Source: Chondrus crispus
Lineage: Eukaryota > Rhodophyta > Florideophyceae > Gigartinales > Gigartinaceae
NCBI RefSeq assembly: GCF_000350225.1
Contig: NW_005179099.1
Coordinates: forward strand, 62,001 to 126,000
Reading direction: 5' to 3'
DNA: 64,000 nucleotides
The translations under genes were made by a program, and so were the position numbers. The notes below the pieces were generated by a model. It saw nothing but the letters and a program-made list of their open reading frames with translations. It ran no database searches and was not told the DNA's origin. Every line of letters starts with the position of its first letter. Within the stretch, counting starts at the first letter, position 1. Shown here piece by piece: positions 49,701-59,940 of this stretch.

Positions 49701-51400
49701 TAATCCTTGGAGAAGATTATGATATCATCCAGGTAGATGAGGCAGCTCTTCCAGCGATAGCCTGAGAGGAGGATATCCAGCATACGTTGAAAGGTGGCCG
49801 GGGCGTTCATCAACCCGAAGGGCATACGGTTGAATTGATACGTCCCGGCGTGGCACGTAAACGTGGTCTTCGGTCGATCCTCCTTGGCGACTGGAATTTG
49901 CCAGTACCCGGAGTTACAATCAAGGGTAGAAAAGACCTTGGCTTCCCCGAGTGTGTCAAGACACTCGTCCATGCGAGGGATGGGGTACGTATCTCGCACG
50001 GTCAACGCGTTCAGCCGTCGATAATCGATGCAGAAACGGAGGCTCCCATCTGACTTGGGGATGAGCACGACGGGGGACGCCCATTCGGACTTGGACCGGG
50101 AAATTACCCCGCCAGCTAACATCTCGTCAACCGAGGCTTGTTCCGCCTCCCGGGCGCGGGGACCAGCTCGATAGGGCTGACATCGAAACGGCTTGGCGCT
50201 GGGGGTGAGTTCGATGCGATGCTCTGTCGCTCGAACCTCGCCCAAGTTTCCATCCCACATTCCGGCGTAGGGCGCGAGCATGGTGCGGACCTGCCCTCGC
50301 ACTTGCGCCGGCAGGTGGTCGAGGGGAACCGACTCCGACGGAGGGGATGGCTCCGCTTGGGGGAGGGCTCCACGAGGGGGCCTCTCGCCCTGTAGAGGCG
50401 GGCTCCCCTCGGAGAATTCCGCGGCTAGGACCGCGTCCAACGGCATCGCCGCGCGCACCATCGCCCGCGGATGGGGAGTGACGAAGCCAACGACTTGGTT
50501 CTTCGACAACCTCTTGTTGGCGGTCGAGAAGTTCGCCATGAGGACCTTGAACTCTTGCAACGGGGTGATGTGCACCACCCCGTTGGAGAGGGAAATCCGA
50601 TGCTTCGCATATAACTGCGGGTTCGCCTCGAGGACCGAGAGTCCGGCCCGTCCACTTGTGACGTATACCCAAGTCTGGGTGCCCGCCGGGATCTCCACGG
50701 CGCGCGACACCTTGAGCCTTGGGGAAGTCCGCCCAGCGGCGGGGGCATACTCTTGCTCCGTCGGGAGGGGAGGGGCGTTCGCGGCCCGAGACGCCGGCTT
50801 CCGGACGATGGGGATCTTAGTACCATCGTCCAGTTCCACCTCCTTCCGCCGGGGGTAGATGGCTTCGACGAACTTGTCGTTAAAGTCGCACCCCAGTATC
50901 ACGGGGGCGGCTAATCGTTCACAGACGATGAAGGTACACCTCATGGTACGGTCACCTAACCGCACCACGAAGGGGATTTGGCCGCTCGTACGCAAGGGTC
51001 TCCCATTGGCGTCCGCGATCGTCGGGATTTCACCCAGACTAATCAGCGCCTCCCATCCGGAGGGTAGCGTGTCGGCCCGTACGAAATTGGAGCCAGCCCC
51101 TGTATCTAATATTGTGAGCTGGCGCACGAATATCGACGGGGATAATCCAAGGTCTGCGTAGACCTTGTAATTCCGCCGAGACAGCGCGAGCACTGTCTCG
51201 GGATGGCTAACACCCCTTGCAGGCGGGGGGGTGTTTCTTCGCCATGGTCGGCGTAAGGTACCGAGCCGTTCGGGGTCGGGGTCTCCCTGGGATGGCCCAG
51301 TGTGTTTGCGGCCGAGTATCCGGTACCGCTTCTCCGCCTCGGGAGGTGAGGACGGTTCCGCCACCCTGGGCGAGTGATCCGGGGATGTGACCGTGTCCAC
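46760..51400 (-). CDS. gypsy A pol polyprotein (fossil)
   Basis: 1546-residue open frame on the minus strand: protease (LDTGAGSNFV, catalytic Asp near residue 99); reverse transcriptase (WASPVVLIPKSDGSLRF; KVFSTLDCNSGYWQIPV; the YLDDIIIFS box near 49,730); RNase H (YSLDTDASDAQLGCTLLQ; TEKECLAIVW; NTDHHSLRWL); an HHCC-type zinc domain; integrase (AIDILGELPRTPRGNRYLLV; LLSDNGGQFTSRF; HPQTNGQVERFNRTLVSTL); and a C-terminal chromodomain (LPLFRVRWYGYSDAESTWEP). RT before integrase plus a chromodomain marks a Ty3/gypsy chromovirus, whose chromodomain targets integration to particular chromatin. Pol lies in a different phase from gag, 26 bases after it; the family is known to use frameshifting or reinitiation there. 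It looks whole. Confidence 0.93.
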   Translation of the reverse strand: MDTVTSPDHSPRVAEPSSPPEAEKRYRILGRKHTGPSQGDPDPERLGTLRRPWRRNTPPPARGVSHPETVLALSRRNYKVYADLGLSPSIFVRQLTILDTGAGSNFVRADTLPSGWEALISLGEIPTIADANGRPLRTSGQIPFVVRLGDRTMRCTFIVCERLAAPVILGCDFNDKFVEAIYPRRKEVELDDGTKIPIVRKPASRAANAPPLPTEQEYAPAAGRTSPRLKVSRAVEIPAGTQTWVYVTSGRAGLSVLEANPQLYAKHRISLSNGVVHITPLQEFKVLMANFSTANKRLSKNQVVGFVTPHPRAMVRAAMPLDAVLAAEFSEGSPPLQGERPPRGALPQAEPSPPSESVPLDHLPAQVRGQVRTMLAPYAGMWDGNLGEVRATEHRIELTPSAKPFRCQPYRAGPRAREAEQASVDEMLAGGVISRSKSEWASPVVLIPKSDGSLRFCIDYRRLNALTVRDTYPIPRMDECLDTLGEAKVFSTLDCNSGYWQIPVAKEDRPKTTFTCHAGTYQFNRMPFGLMNAPATFQRMLDILLSGYRWKSCLIYLDDIIIFSKDYDTHLKDVDVILRALQQEGLSLKLNKCKFFQDSVEYLGHIIRPGELEVHPKNVKALSEATQPRTQTELRSFLGMCNVYRRFVEHFAKIAAPLTAMLRKGEPDVLPDLDEEQTTAFQTLKECLISPPVLKLPRLGRPYSLDTDASDAQLGCTLLQTHEDGHRYPVGYWSRTLSSAERNDSTTEKECLAIVWAVQTLRPYLERERFTVNTDHHSLRWLMNLADASGRLARWRLRLAEYDFDVTYVKGIKNCLADALSRIPSTGGTTVPTDEEIPCYSVLNFDDEPQHQEETYDPTDVEIFAGCYALDPPASMAAITHEDFSREQHSDPFCKEVTSRLEKGEGFAELRRSRFFVNQEGLVCRKAHLDGVEQIVVPTTLRERLLYLSHYPATSGHPGGRRLFYTLRQRFYWPSMSVDSYSTVRLCPDCAKARIKLRKHNSELKTFPPSGPLEYIAIDILGELPRTPRGNRYLLVMTDRYSKLTRTVPLKRITAETVAQAFISHWVFVYGAPVKLLSDNGGQFTSRFFLAVCKILSIESVFTTAYHPQTNGQVERFNRTLVSTLRHYLADNQRDWDQYTDALTYGYNCTANRMIGMRPFDLVLSRTPSPLSLQQTPLLDPSASRAQFKIRYLAWLRSLISTASRNLLAGQERYKNDFDNRIRHPTPDYRVGDQVLVNREAALRSEEKTDKDRVNNKLTPRTEGPFPVVQVDDHTVTILRGTGLKDRLSRDRVVRSPPLRSNVTDPPLGPGSSNGEDENLPDATPSEGTPATPALARPRPPGLMDAVIGGGTEDTLTRLAGFRSRIGATRPETANHPPPPDSRPVTKDTRPVTRSQTAREPHEPTVDPTEPPAPRRDRASAPPATDPAHRAFISSGAAHLAARCTFRPDAFRVPLRVPSGQALPPASSAGDPTDTYVVQSLTGHGPGDDGLPLFRVRWYGYSDAESTWEPARHIDYNTVARYCRRERVPIPDRALWGHPGSVGIGN

Positions 51401-51426
51401 CTCAGCTGCTGCGGGCTGAGGTTCTC

Positions 51427-52731
51427 CTAGTTTTTTGGAGGAGGAGAAGCTTCCCCGGGTGGCGGTACGGACCTCGTCCCGGTACCCGCACGCGGCGGCG
51501 GGCCGGCGACGGCGTCGGGGTTCATTACCCGGTTCGCCTCGTAACTGAGAAGGGCGACGGCTCGGAGGTACGCCTCCGGAGGCACTCGGCTCTTTTGGGC
51601 CGCGGTCAACTTCTCGTACTGATGGGGTACGAGGGATACATCCTTCACCTTCATGTCGCAGTCGGGGGAAATGTGGTCCCCGACCCGATAACAGGTGAAG
51701 CAGATGATCTGCGGGGACGGAGGTCCCCGCAGATCCTTTTGGTAATTACGGGACGTTTTCCCGGGTGGAAGTCCGCGAAAGCCCTCGGCGGGCTCTCGAG
51801 CGGGTTGATACGGCTTGCGCCGGTCGCCGTAAAACAGCGAGTCTCCGTCGTTGAAGGAGGATTCTTCCGTCGGGAGGGAAGGAGCCCCCCCGGCGAGGTC
51901 ACCATCGGTAGCGAAGTAGTTCTCGGCTCCCCGGGCCGTTTGAAAACTGGGAGAGGGGCCGGTCGACGACGACGGGGCGCCATCCAGGGCAGCGAGAACC
52001 TGTTTAACCGGGCGAGGCTTCCCGAATTCCACGCGGCGCCCCGCCCCGTCCTGGGCCCGGAAAGCATCGCCGTGCGAGCGCGCGAGGGCGATGGTATCCT
52101 CGAACGAGGATCGCGGTCGATCCTCGCGAGCTTGTAACACCAGCGGCTTGATCGCGGGGGTGAGCCCCTCGATGAAGAGGGTCGTCCTCTCGTATGCCGA
52201 GTGCACGTCCCCGCACCTCCCCAGGGCGGTGGACATTCGAGTAGCGTACTCAATTTCCAGTTCGCCCGGCTTCTGGCGTAGCTCCCTCAATGCCGTGAGG
52301 GCCCGCTCGATCTCGAGGTTCGTCGCATAGGTGCGCAACAGCCAATTGACGGCGGCGGCCCAGCTCGCGATCCCCTGAGATTTGCGGTACAGTCCCCGCT
52401 GGGACTCATACGCTTCCTTCGCTGGCGGAGCCAGCAGATGGGGTAGGGCCATCAGGGCCATCGCCTCGGTCATATTGGCGTTGTCAAAATTTTCCTTGCA
52501 GCGAGCCAGGAAGCTGATAACCCTGATAGGATCTACCCCGCTGAATTTGTACTCCCCCATGACCACGAGGAGGTACTGCACCCTCTTACGGGTGGTAGCG
52601 TAGACCCGGTCGTCCAGGGTGGGGTCGGTATCCACGAGGCGGTAGGCTCGGTAGTTGCACACACCTCTGAACCGGTGGTTCGTCGGCTTCCAGACAGAAA
52701 CCTTTTTCTGTTTGGGGCCGAACGTCGGCAT
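51427..52731 (-). CDS. gypsy A gag (fossil, N-terminus lost at the junction)
   Basis: 434 residues from the minus-strand ATG at 52,731. The frame is also open upstream to the junction near 52,785, with an acidic serine run (SSDSETDSESES), so the true start lies beyond the join. It contains a helical capsid-like region (YLLVVMGEYKFSGVDPIRVI; REALTALRELRQKPGELEIE style helices) and a CCHC-type knuckle (CFTCYRVGDHISPDC) near the C terminus. Its missing N-terminal part may resemble the coiled-coil frame at 58,456. Confidence 0.85.
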   Translation of the reverse strand: MPTFGPKQKKVSVWKPTNHRFRGVCNYRAYRLVDTDPTLDDRVYATTRKRVQYLLVVMGEYKFSGVDPIRVISFLARCKENFDNANMTEAMALMALPHLLAPPAKEAYESQRGLYRKSQGIASWAAAVNWLLRTYATNLEIERALTALRELRQKPGELEIEYATRMSTALGRCGDVHSAYERTTLFIEGLTPAIKPLVLQAREDRPRSSFEDTIALARSHGDAFRAQDGAGRRVEFGKPRPVKQVLAALDGAPSSSTGPSPSFQTARGAENYFATDGDLAGGAPSLPTEESSFNDGDSLFYGDRRKPYQPAREPAEGFRGLPPGKTSRNYQKDLRGPPSPQIICFTCYRVGDHISPDCDMKVKDVSLVPHQYEKLTAAQKSRVPPEAYLRAVALLSYEANRVMNPDAVAGPPPRAGTGTRSVPPPGEASPPPKN

Positions 52732-52745
52732 TGGGGCCGTAAGGG

Positions 52746-52776
52746 ACTCTGACTCGGAATCGGTCTCCGAGTCAGA
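52746..52776. repeat. 12-bp perfect hairpin at the gypsy A/B junction
   Basis: CTCTGACTCGGA and its reverse complement around a 7-base loop, about 10 bases from where minus-strand gag gives way to plus-strand RT. The sequence is part of the acidic-serine coding run. Confidence 0.7.
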
Positions 52777-52786
52777 GGAGGATGAC

Positions 52787-55700
52787 GAGGGAAGAAGACG
52801 TCCACATCGGCGCAGAACACAGTACTGTCCGGTCGGAAATTATGGACATGCTGTGCGGGTTCAAGGACATGTGGTCCGGCCGCTTAGGTAAGATCGACGC
52901 CACGAAGCATCGCATCGAGCTGAAGCCCCGTGTGAAACCGATCTACCAAGCACCTACCGAGCCGGACCCATCACGTGCGAGAAGGAGGAGACGAAAATCG
53001 ACCGCATGCTGCGCGCGGGAGTCATCGAACCGACATCGGCCGAGTGGGAGAGTCCCGTGGTCTTCGTCCCTAAAAATGACGGGACCATGCGGTTCTGCGT
53101 GGAATATCGCAACCCAAACGCCGTTACAGTTTGCGATTCCTACCCACTACCGCGCATGGACGAATGCATCGACTCGCTCAGCGATGCCACTGTCTTTACA
53201 AAGCTGGACTGTAATAGTGGGTATTGGCAGGTGGAGATCGCCGAGGAGGATCGCGACAAAACTACGTTGGCGTCGCACTCCGGCCACCACCGCTTTCTAC
53301 GCATGCCGTTCGGTCTCAAAAACGCGCCGGCGACATTTCAATGAGCGGTCGATATCATCATGTCCCGCGTGAAATAGGAGACCGCGCTGGTCTACGTCGA
53401 TGGTGTCATTGTCTACTCGCGAACCGTTACGGAACATATGGCGCACGTGCGCGAGGTACTACGGCTGCTACATACAGCGGGCGTGTCTCTAAAATTAGCG
53501 AAGTGCGCGTTTTCGACACCTCCGTAACTTATCTCGGGCACGTCATTCGTCCGGGACGGTTGGAGGTGGAGCGACGCAACGTCATCGCGATTGAGCGCGC
53601 GCGCGCGCCTACGAACCAAACGAAACTGCGATCCTTTCTCGGGATGTGCAATGTGTACCGACGGGTCATTCAAGGATTTGCGGAGATCTCCGCGCCGCTG
53701 AACAAGAAGACCGGCAAGAATCAGCCCTACGAACTCTAGATATTAGCCGATGTGGCGTTTCAGGAATTGAAGCGGTGCCTCGTGTCGCCGCTAGTACTCG
53801 CGCTGCCCCGCTAGGGACCGAAATATACGCTTGACACCAACTCGTGCAGACACCAAGTGGGTTGCGCCCTTCTACAGGAGCAACCTGAAGGTGGTACACG
53901 ACCGATCGGTCATTGGAACCGCACGTTGACCAATGCCGAGCGAAATTATAAGACTACCGAAAAGGAATGCTTGGACGTAGTGTGGAGCATCCTCAAGCTA
54001 CGGCCGTACCTATACGGAAGCGCGTTCATCCTCCGCACGGATCACGAGGTCCTACGCTGGGTCCTCAATTTAACGGGCAATTCCGGTCGGCTCGCTCGCT
54101 GGCGCCTACGCTTGGCGGAGTACGACTACGAAGTACAGTACCGCCCAGGCTTCAAGCACCAATTCGCGGACGGCGTATCGCGCTTACGCATCGATGGGGG
54201 AGACACCGCAGCGGTCGACGATGAGGTCCCATGCTTTGCTGTCCAGTACGATGAGGGTAGCGAGACCCTCCTGGACAAAGTGCACTGGGACCCACCTCTA
54301 GACCATCCGTACGGTTGTCACGCGTTCGCGATAACTCTCGTGGAACGCGACGCTGCTTCCATCTCGGTTGAGGAATTTATACGCGCACAAGCTGAGGACC
54401 CATTCTGTCGCTTCGCCGCGGAAACCGTCGGGGCACAGAACTCGATGTTCGAAATCGACCGCCACGGTTTTCTGGCCAAGAAATCCCCGCTAGATGGGAC
54501 CCTGAAGAGCGTGGTACCGACTCGGCTGCGCCCCCGGGTACTGTACTTGGCACGCCATCCGAGGTTGGTAGGTCACCCGGGAGCGACGCGCATGTACTAC
54601 ACCCTTCGAAGGGAGTACTACTGGTCGCACATGGCCAGCGACGCGTTTGCAACCGTATGGAATTGCACCTCGTGTGCGGCGACCCGCGGGACGCTTGTCA
54701 AGAACCAAAAGGATCTCAAGCTATTCCCCGCGGCGGGCCCCTTCGAGTTCGTCCCAATGGACCTCCTGGGACCCATGCCCAAAACCCCGCACGGAAACCA
54801 ACACGTTTTGGTTATTACCGATCGGTTCTCGAAACTAACGCGCAGTATCCCGCTCCGGACCACAACCGTTTCAGTTGCCGCAAACGCGTTTTTGGACAAC
54901 AGGATCGACTTTTACGGAGCGCCGCGCTACATGCTAACCGACAATGGTCCTCAGTTCGCTGCCAAATTCTTCGACGCAGTATGCGCCGTCCTGGGGATGC
55001 GGCATTATCTCACGACTGCCCACTACCCCCAGTCCAACGGGCAGACCGAACGGTTCACTCGCACGCTGGTGCAACGTCTCCGGTACTATGTGGAGGATCA
55101 TCAGCGCGATTGGGGCGACTACGTGCAGCCGCTGACCTTCGCGTACAATACGCAGGTCCACCGGTCGGCGGAGACGACTCCGTTCGACCTGGTGTTAACG
55201 CGCCCACCGTCGGGTCTAATTATACCTACTACTGTACCGCAGGACGCCGGGACCCATCGAGAGGAAGCGCGGAATCCGGTGCAGTACAAGCGCGCTACGC
55301 TGCGAAAGCTTCACGACGCGCTCGACCGGGCTCAAACGAAATGAACCGCATCGCAAAAGCGGTACAAGGAAGATTTTGATAAGAAGGTCCGCTTCCGTCC
55401 GGTCGTCGTGGCAGCCAATCTTGTCTACTTCGATCGTGCCCCCGCTTGTTAACAAGCTTCGAGCGACGCGCGCGAGCACAGAGTACAACCGGAACGGACG
55501 AGCTCTATGTCAAACTACTACCAAAGACAGAGGGTCCGTTTCGCGTGCGTTCCGATACGGATACCACGGTCCTCATCGAGCAGGACGGCGTGGAAAATCG
55601 CGTGAGCATCGACCGCGTTACGAAGATGCCACGCCAGCCGAGAGCTACCGTCACCGCGTTCACCTCGACCGAATTGGATGCACAAGCCGCAACGCCGCAC

Positions 55701-55885
55701 GCAGAATACGTCGTTGACCGCCTTGTCGGACACCGTATGACCCGCGGCGGAATCGAATACGAGCTTCGCTGGTATGGGTACGCCGCTTCTGATGATACCT
55801 ATGAGCCCGCCGAGGGGCTTCCGCAACCTTTCATTGACCGATATTGGCGTTCCCGCCAAGGACGGACAAGCGCGCACGAGTAGCG
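52787..55885 (+). pseudogene. gypsy B pol remnant (fossil)
   Basis: RT motifs (WESPVVFVPKNDGTMRF; VFTKLDCNSGYWQVEI; LRMPFGLKNAPATFQ), then LGHVIRPGRLEVERRN, RNase H (GCALLQEQPEGGTRPIGHWN; RTDHEVLRWV), integrase (MDLLGPMPKTPHGNQHVLVI; LTDNGPQFAAKFF; YPQSNGQTERFTRTLVQRL) and chromodomain (IEYELRWYGYAASDDTYEPA near 55,760). The 495-residue RNase H/integrase frame (53,857-55,344) is the longest open part. Amino-acid similarity to gypsy A is clear but DNA similarity is low, so the two are different subfamilies. Broken. Confidence 0.88.
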
Positions 55886-56039
55886 CGCCTTTCGGTATCG
55901 CACGGCCGATCCGTCAGGACGACCTCGCTCGCGCGCGTCGTGAATCGCCGCCCGCGCACGCCAAGGAAAAGGGCAAGGATCACCGTTAATCGGCTCTGTT
56001 TACTACGCGAGAAGGGAGAGGCCCGGCGGATTGGAACCT

Positions 56040-57255
56040 AAGAGTGGGGCATGCGCTTCGCCGGCGGAGCTGCTGCGGCATCCTCCGACGCGGGGCGATA
56101 GACCCCGACCGTGGACGAAGACATCAGCGGCGCCGCGAAGCGCTGGCTGACAACCGCAAGGATGTCCTGTATACCGCGGAGCTTGGCGTAATGCTCGACG
56201 CGCTCACGCTCCGCCGCGGTGGAGGCCTCGCAGAGCGCCGTGACGGTCATCTCAAATTGCTGCACTTGGGGCATCTACTCGCGCCCCTGCAGTAGCGCCT
56301 GCTCAACCGGCGAAGGAACTGATGCCCCCTCGAAGGAGCAAGCGCACTGCAGGGCAGTGAACGCTGCCTCCTCGCGGAGACGCTGCGGGGAAGACTGACC
56401 GGACCGTTGCGGCGCGGAAGGAGTCGGCATCGGAGCGGGTCGAAGGGCGTCTTCGGTACCGGTCATCGCGCTGATGTGCGGAAGACTCGCAGTGGGGGCC
56501 GAAAATCCCTCGGCATCGCGGGGTTCTCTTAATTCGCTCCGCTCCTGACCAACCACCCTCGGCGAGTCGCTCTCAATGGAGCCCACGCGAGCTGACCCGC
56601 CGCGGAACAGCACTGCAGTCTGGCCACACTCCTCGCCGCCCCGGTTGCAGCACCGAGCGCTGGCGCGACACTGTCATTGGCCGGCAGCACGCTGGCGTCG
56701 CGCACTTCGACCGCTTCGACAGTGTCGGCAGCCCCGACCGCGTCGGTTGCGTCGACCAGGTCGAGGGCCGCCGCGCCGTCCGTGGCGCCGGTTTCGGCCG
56801 CGACCTCGGAGGGCATCTGCAGGGTGCACCGCTGATTCCAGCTGAACCAAACGAAGTCCGGTTGGCCGCTTCAATCCATGCCCTCCACGAAGGTCAGAAG
56901 CTGCTCCGCGTACGTCGCGTCGAACGCAGTGCTCTTGAGGGTCTCTGCGACACGGACCGAGTGGATAAAATGGACGAGCCCGCCGAGAGGCGGAAGAGCA
57001 CGCCGTGCTCACCAACCGGTTCATCTCGCCTTGTGAGTAGTCGCGAGTCCGGGCACTTCTTGAAGAGTGGCATACCCTCGCGGGCAGCGTACAAGAAGCA
57101 CAACAAGGCCGAGACCGCCCATTCGGAGAGCACGATCGCGAGCACCAAGACGGGTGTTTTTCCGTCTCCGCGGACTCCGCTCGGCCAAGCGGCAACCAAT
57201 GTGCCGCGACTTACGCCATGGCGCTCGGGGTTGGTACGCACAGTGCAGTGCAATA
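56040..57255 (-). pseudogene. Remnant of the antisense accessory gene in gypsy B (fossil)
   Basis: On the minus strand, opposite to pol, sequence similar to the accessory protein of gypsy A survives in pieces: IVLSEWAVSALLCFLYAAREG (compare VFLSEWLALVAGRFLKYAHEG in A), and LVHFIHSVRVAETLKSTAF running to EGMD (compare VEWLHRLDLTRILGSTEA running to GDIDW). An Ala/Ser/Pro-rich linker follows, and a helical end (ERVEHYAKLRGIQDILAVVS). It is shorter than the other two copies and broken several times. Position and strand are the same as in A. Confidence 0.6.
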
Positions 57256-57266
57256 TGGGGGTTTAC

Positions 57267-57289
57267 AGGGGGTGAAGTGAAGAGAAACT
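57267..57289 (+). promoter_or_regulatory. gypsy B purine-rich tract before the 3' LTR
   Basis: AGGGGGTGAAGTGAAGAGAA precedes the LTR start by about 20 bases. The mirror position in gypsy C has a very similar tract, AGGGGGGTGAAAGGAAGTGA (minus strand). Confidence 0.6.
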
Positions 57290-57307
57290 AAGTTGGAATA
57301 TGAATAC

Positions 57308-57947
57308 TGTAGTCCGGGATTGGGGGACGCACGTGTGAATATTTGCACAGTTTTCATTTTAAATATTAATTTTATTTATTTAATTAGTCAGCATTAATTT
57401 TGCTGACATTAGAGTGGATCTAGGATCTAGCGCCGCGAGCTACTGTAGTGGCTCCGGCGGAGCGATATATACCTTAGCCTGCTGACCACCAAGTCAGTAA
57501 TGGTAACCCGAGTTGCCAGAGTCTGATACCGCCTTGGTCGAAGTCCGTCTTTTATAAGACATTCCCTTCTACTACAGTTTACGCTATCCTTCGCGTTTGA
57601 GGGCTCCCTTTCCTTTTCCTTTATTGCCCTATCCTTTTCTATTTGTATCTCTATTTCTATTCCCTTATCTTCTGTTGGTGCCATCGGTCTCGGTTGCGAC
57701 CCAACCGGTGTAGGTGTCTTGGCCATCGGGCGACACATTTGACGTAGCGCTGCTACTGTGACCCATTTTCTGACGGAGACTGTTGCAACGACGTCTCCCT
57801 TGAAGGGATTTGTCTTCTGTACAAGCCAGTGTTGGTGCCATCGGCCTCGGTTGCGACCGAACCGGTGAAGGTGTTTCGAGCCATCGGGCGGCACAGTTGA
57901 CGTAGCGCTGCTACTTTCATTTCATCCCGTCGGCCTGCGTTGCGACG
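57308..57947 (+). repeat. gypsy B 3' LTR (inverted copy at gypsy C)
   Basis: Begins TGTAGTCCGGG. It has TATATA at 57,476, an AT-rich stretch at about 57,355-57,405, and two 157-bp units containing GACGTAGCGCTGCTAC. The same sequence lies in reverse at 59,319-59,923. Similarity fades at about 57,947; the LTR may run on towards the gag-like frame at 58,456. Confidence 0.7.
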
Positions 57948-58455
57948 CCCCCGCCGAAGGCCTTGTCGCGTTACAAGGCGCCGAAGATGCCCAACGAGCA
58001 TTGGCCTTACAACCCAGTGGAACCGGGGGTACCGACGTACAAGCCCCACCTCACACTCGTCGAGCAGTTCTCTTCGCAAGTCTCTATCACATCGATCCCG
58101 GGCCGGGCTATTTCTCTGTGCCCCCCCTATCAGGGATCTCAGCTACTATGAGTCCCAAGCTCGTTTAAACGGAGAAGGGAGAGTCGGACACTCCGTAGCG
58201 CTGTGCCGTCGGCAGTTCTTCTTTTTGTTGCTGTTGTTGATTTTGCTGGACCATCAGACCGCGGTCTCTGCCTGACAGGCACATTGCACTACATCAGTGG
58301 TCTCCTGACCTAGATATTAGTAAACAGGAGACCCGACCTGGACACTGCGTAAGCGGAAACGGACTACAGGATTGGTCTCTGCGACGTAAGTTTATTTAGG
58401 TGCTGTAGCATTTTCTTTTTTTGTGTTAAGTTAGTTTCGTTTTTAGAAACGAACC
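57948..58455 (+). other. LTR end or leader before the gag-like frame
   Basis: 508 bp without a gene. It could be the rest of U5 plus an untranslated leader; a primer-binding site is not obvious. Confidence 0.35.
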
Positions 58456-59010
58456 ATGTCAACCAGCGTCCCCGGGGATGTCGGTCCAGGGGCGAGCAGA
58501 ATTGGGTCTGTGAGGGCGTCGAGGATCCCGCGAGGTCCTCCCACCCGAAGCCAGGCCAATACGGCCACGGATCCCGAAGGTCAAGAATTCCCGACGGGGA
58601 TCGAAGCCGACAAGCATAACCTATCTTACGGGTTCGAGAAGATGGGCGAGGAAATTCGCCAAGAGATGACGAAAAATTTCGAGGCTGAATTAGCGCTCGT
58701 CCGGAAGCAACTGGAGTTGCAGGCGTCTGAGTTCCACACCGTTTTAGGAGAGCTATCGGCTCGAGTGGATCTCGTCGAGAAGCAGCGAGGTGACGGGACC
58801 AACAGTCCGGAGCCGGAGGTCCCAGCTTCATTGAAACTTTCAGTCAAGGACGCAAGGCGCGACGCGAATCAAGCTTTGGAGTCCTTAGGAAATTTTAGAA
58901 GCAGAATCGACAACAGGTTTGACCGCGCCGATCATCGTCTCAAGGACCTTGAGCAGGCCGCCAGCCGAAAGCCGCAGGAACTGGACCAAGAGACGCTCCC
59001 TACGGGTTGA
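58456..59010 (+). pseudogene. Coiled-coil gag-like N-terminal fragment (fossil)
   Basis: 184 residues from the ATG at 58,456: a low-complexity start, a heptad-rich helix (EEIRQEMTKNFEAELALVRK, then QLELQASEFHTVLGELSARV), and a second helix (NFRSRIDNRFDRADHRLKDL). Beyond it lie basic and then acidic coding-like stretches, similar in character to the acidic run at the start of gypsy A gag. I infer the N-terminal part of gag of the same gypsy family, using the LTR at 57.3 kb as its 5' LTR. Downstream it meets the inverted LTR of gypsy C. Broken. Confidence 0.4.
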
Positions 59011-59318
59011 GAAGGCGACCGTGGATCGAAGAAGGATAAGTCCGCGCGACAGCGGAGTGTCAAGTCGAAGACTTCGAAGAAGAATCTGCAACGCAGGAGC
59101 AAGAGTCACTGTAGTGACGAGCCGGAGGACCGAGACTCCATGACCGAGTTGAATGGTCTTTCCAAAGATGGTGACGACGGTTCGTTGAACCATGCCGGTG
59201 ATTCCGAACATCGTCCAGAGGAAAGAAACGGAATTTCGCAGGGCAACAAAATTGCCTCCAGACGGGGCGGGATCACTTCGTACGCCTCGCGGAGAGACAA
59301 GGACGCTGAGCCAGAGGA

Positions 59319-59923
59319 CGTCGCAACGCGACGGGATGAAATGAAAGTAGCAGCGCTACGTCAACTGTGCTGCCCGATGGCTCGAAACACGTACACCGGT
59401 TCGGTCGCAACCGAGGCCGATGGCACCAACACTGGCTCGTAACACGACGGAGCCCTTCGAGGGAGACGTCGTTGCAACAGTCTTCGTCGGAAAATGGGTC
59501 ACAGTAGCAGCGCTACATCAACTGTGTCGCCCGATGGCAGAGACACCTACACCGGTTCGGTCGCAACCGAGGCCGATGGCACCAACACAAGATAAGGTAA
59601 AATAGGTAGAATTAGAGATAGAAAAGGATAGGGAAATAAAGGAAAAAGAAAAGCGAACCCACGAGCAATAGAGGATGCCGTAGGCTTAGGTAAAACGGAG
59701 CGTCTTGGTAGAGACGGACTTCGACCAAGGCGACATTCAACTCCGGCAACTCGGGTTGGTTTATTGACTTGTTCGGTCAAAGGGCTAAGTTATATAGAGC
59801 CCCGCCGGGGCGAGTACCGTAGCTCCCGGCTCTAGATTCTAGATCTAATTAGTGAATAAGTTAAATAATTAAAATAATCGTGCGCTTCGTTGCACACGTG
59901 TGTCCCCCAAAACCCGGACTACA
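59319..59923 (-). repeat. gypsy C 3' LTR (inverted relative to gypsy B)
   Basis: Reverse complement of 57,308-57,947 over about 600 bp: TGTAGTCCGGG start at 59,923, TATATAA on the minus strand near 59,790, and two 156-bp units with GTAGCAGCGCTACGTCAA. Confidence 0.72.
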
Positions 59924-59940
59924 GTATCCAATTTTTCGTT

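Larger units (their letters stand above)
42555..52785 (-). mobile_element. Ty3/gypsy chromovirus, gypsy A (fossil, 5' end lost)
   Basis: A minus-strand Ty3/gypsy element. From its 3' side (left): an LTR of roughly 1.3 kb (42,555 to about 43,885); a plus-strand antisense accessory gene (44,057-45,595); a block of tandem repeats; the pol frame (46,760-51,400); and gag (51,427-52,731 and further upstream). The element inserted into copia-3 at about 42,555. Its 5' LTR and leader are absent: gag sequence passes at about 52,785 directly into a second gypsy in the opposite orientation. Gag and pol frames are long and open. It therefore looks whole in its coding part but is truncated at the 5' end (about one break). 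Confidence 0.85.
52787..57947 (+). mobile_element. Ty3/gypsy chromovirus, gypsy B (decayed fossil)
   Basis: Plus-strand gypsy relative starting abruptly at the beginning of reverse transcriptase. It continues through RT, RNase H, integrase and chromodomain to about 55,885. A decayed antisense accessory gene follows (about 56,040-57,255), then a purine-rich tract (57,267-57,289) and an LTR from 57,308. The 5' half is missing at the join with gypsy A. Pol is split over several frames, so the copy is broken, with several breaks, and is older than gypsy A by condition. Confidence 0.8.

Noticed and set aside
57308-59923. A DNA transposon with 600-bp terminal inverted repeats
   Set aside because: Similarity continues outwards through purine tracts and the antisense gene on both sides, and the repeats have TATA boxes and TG starts, which fits two facing gypsy LTRs better. 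No target duplication was seen at the supposed transposon ends.
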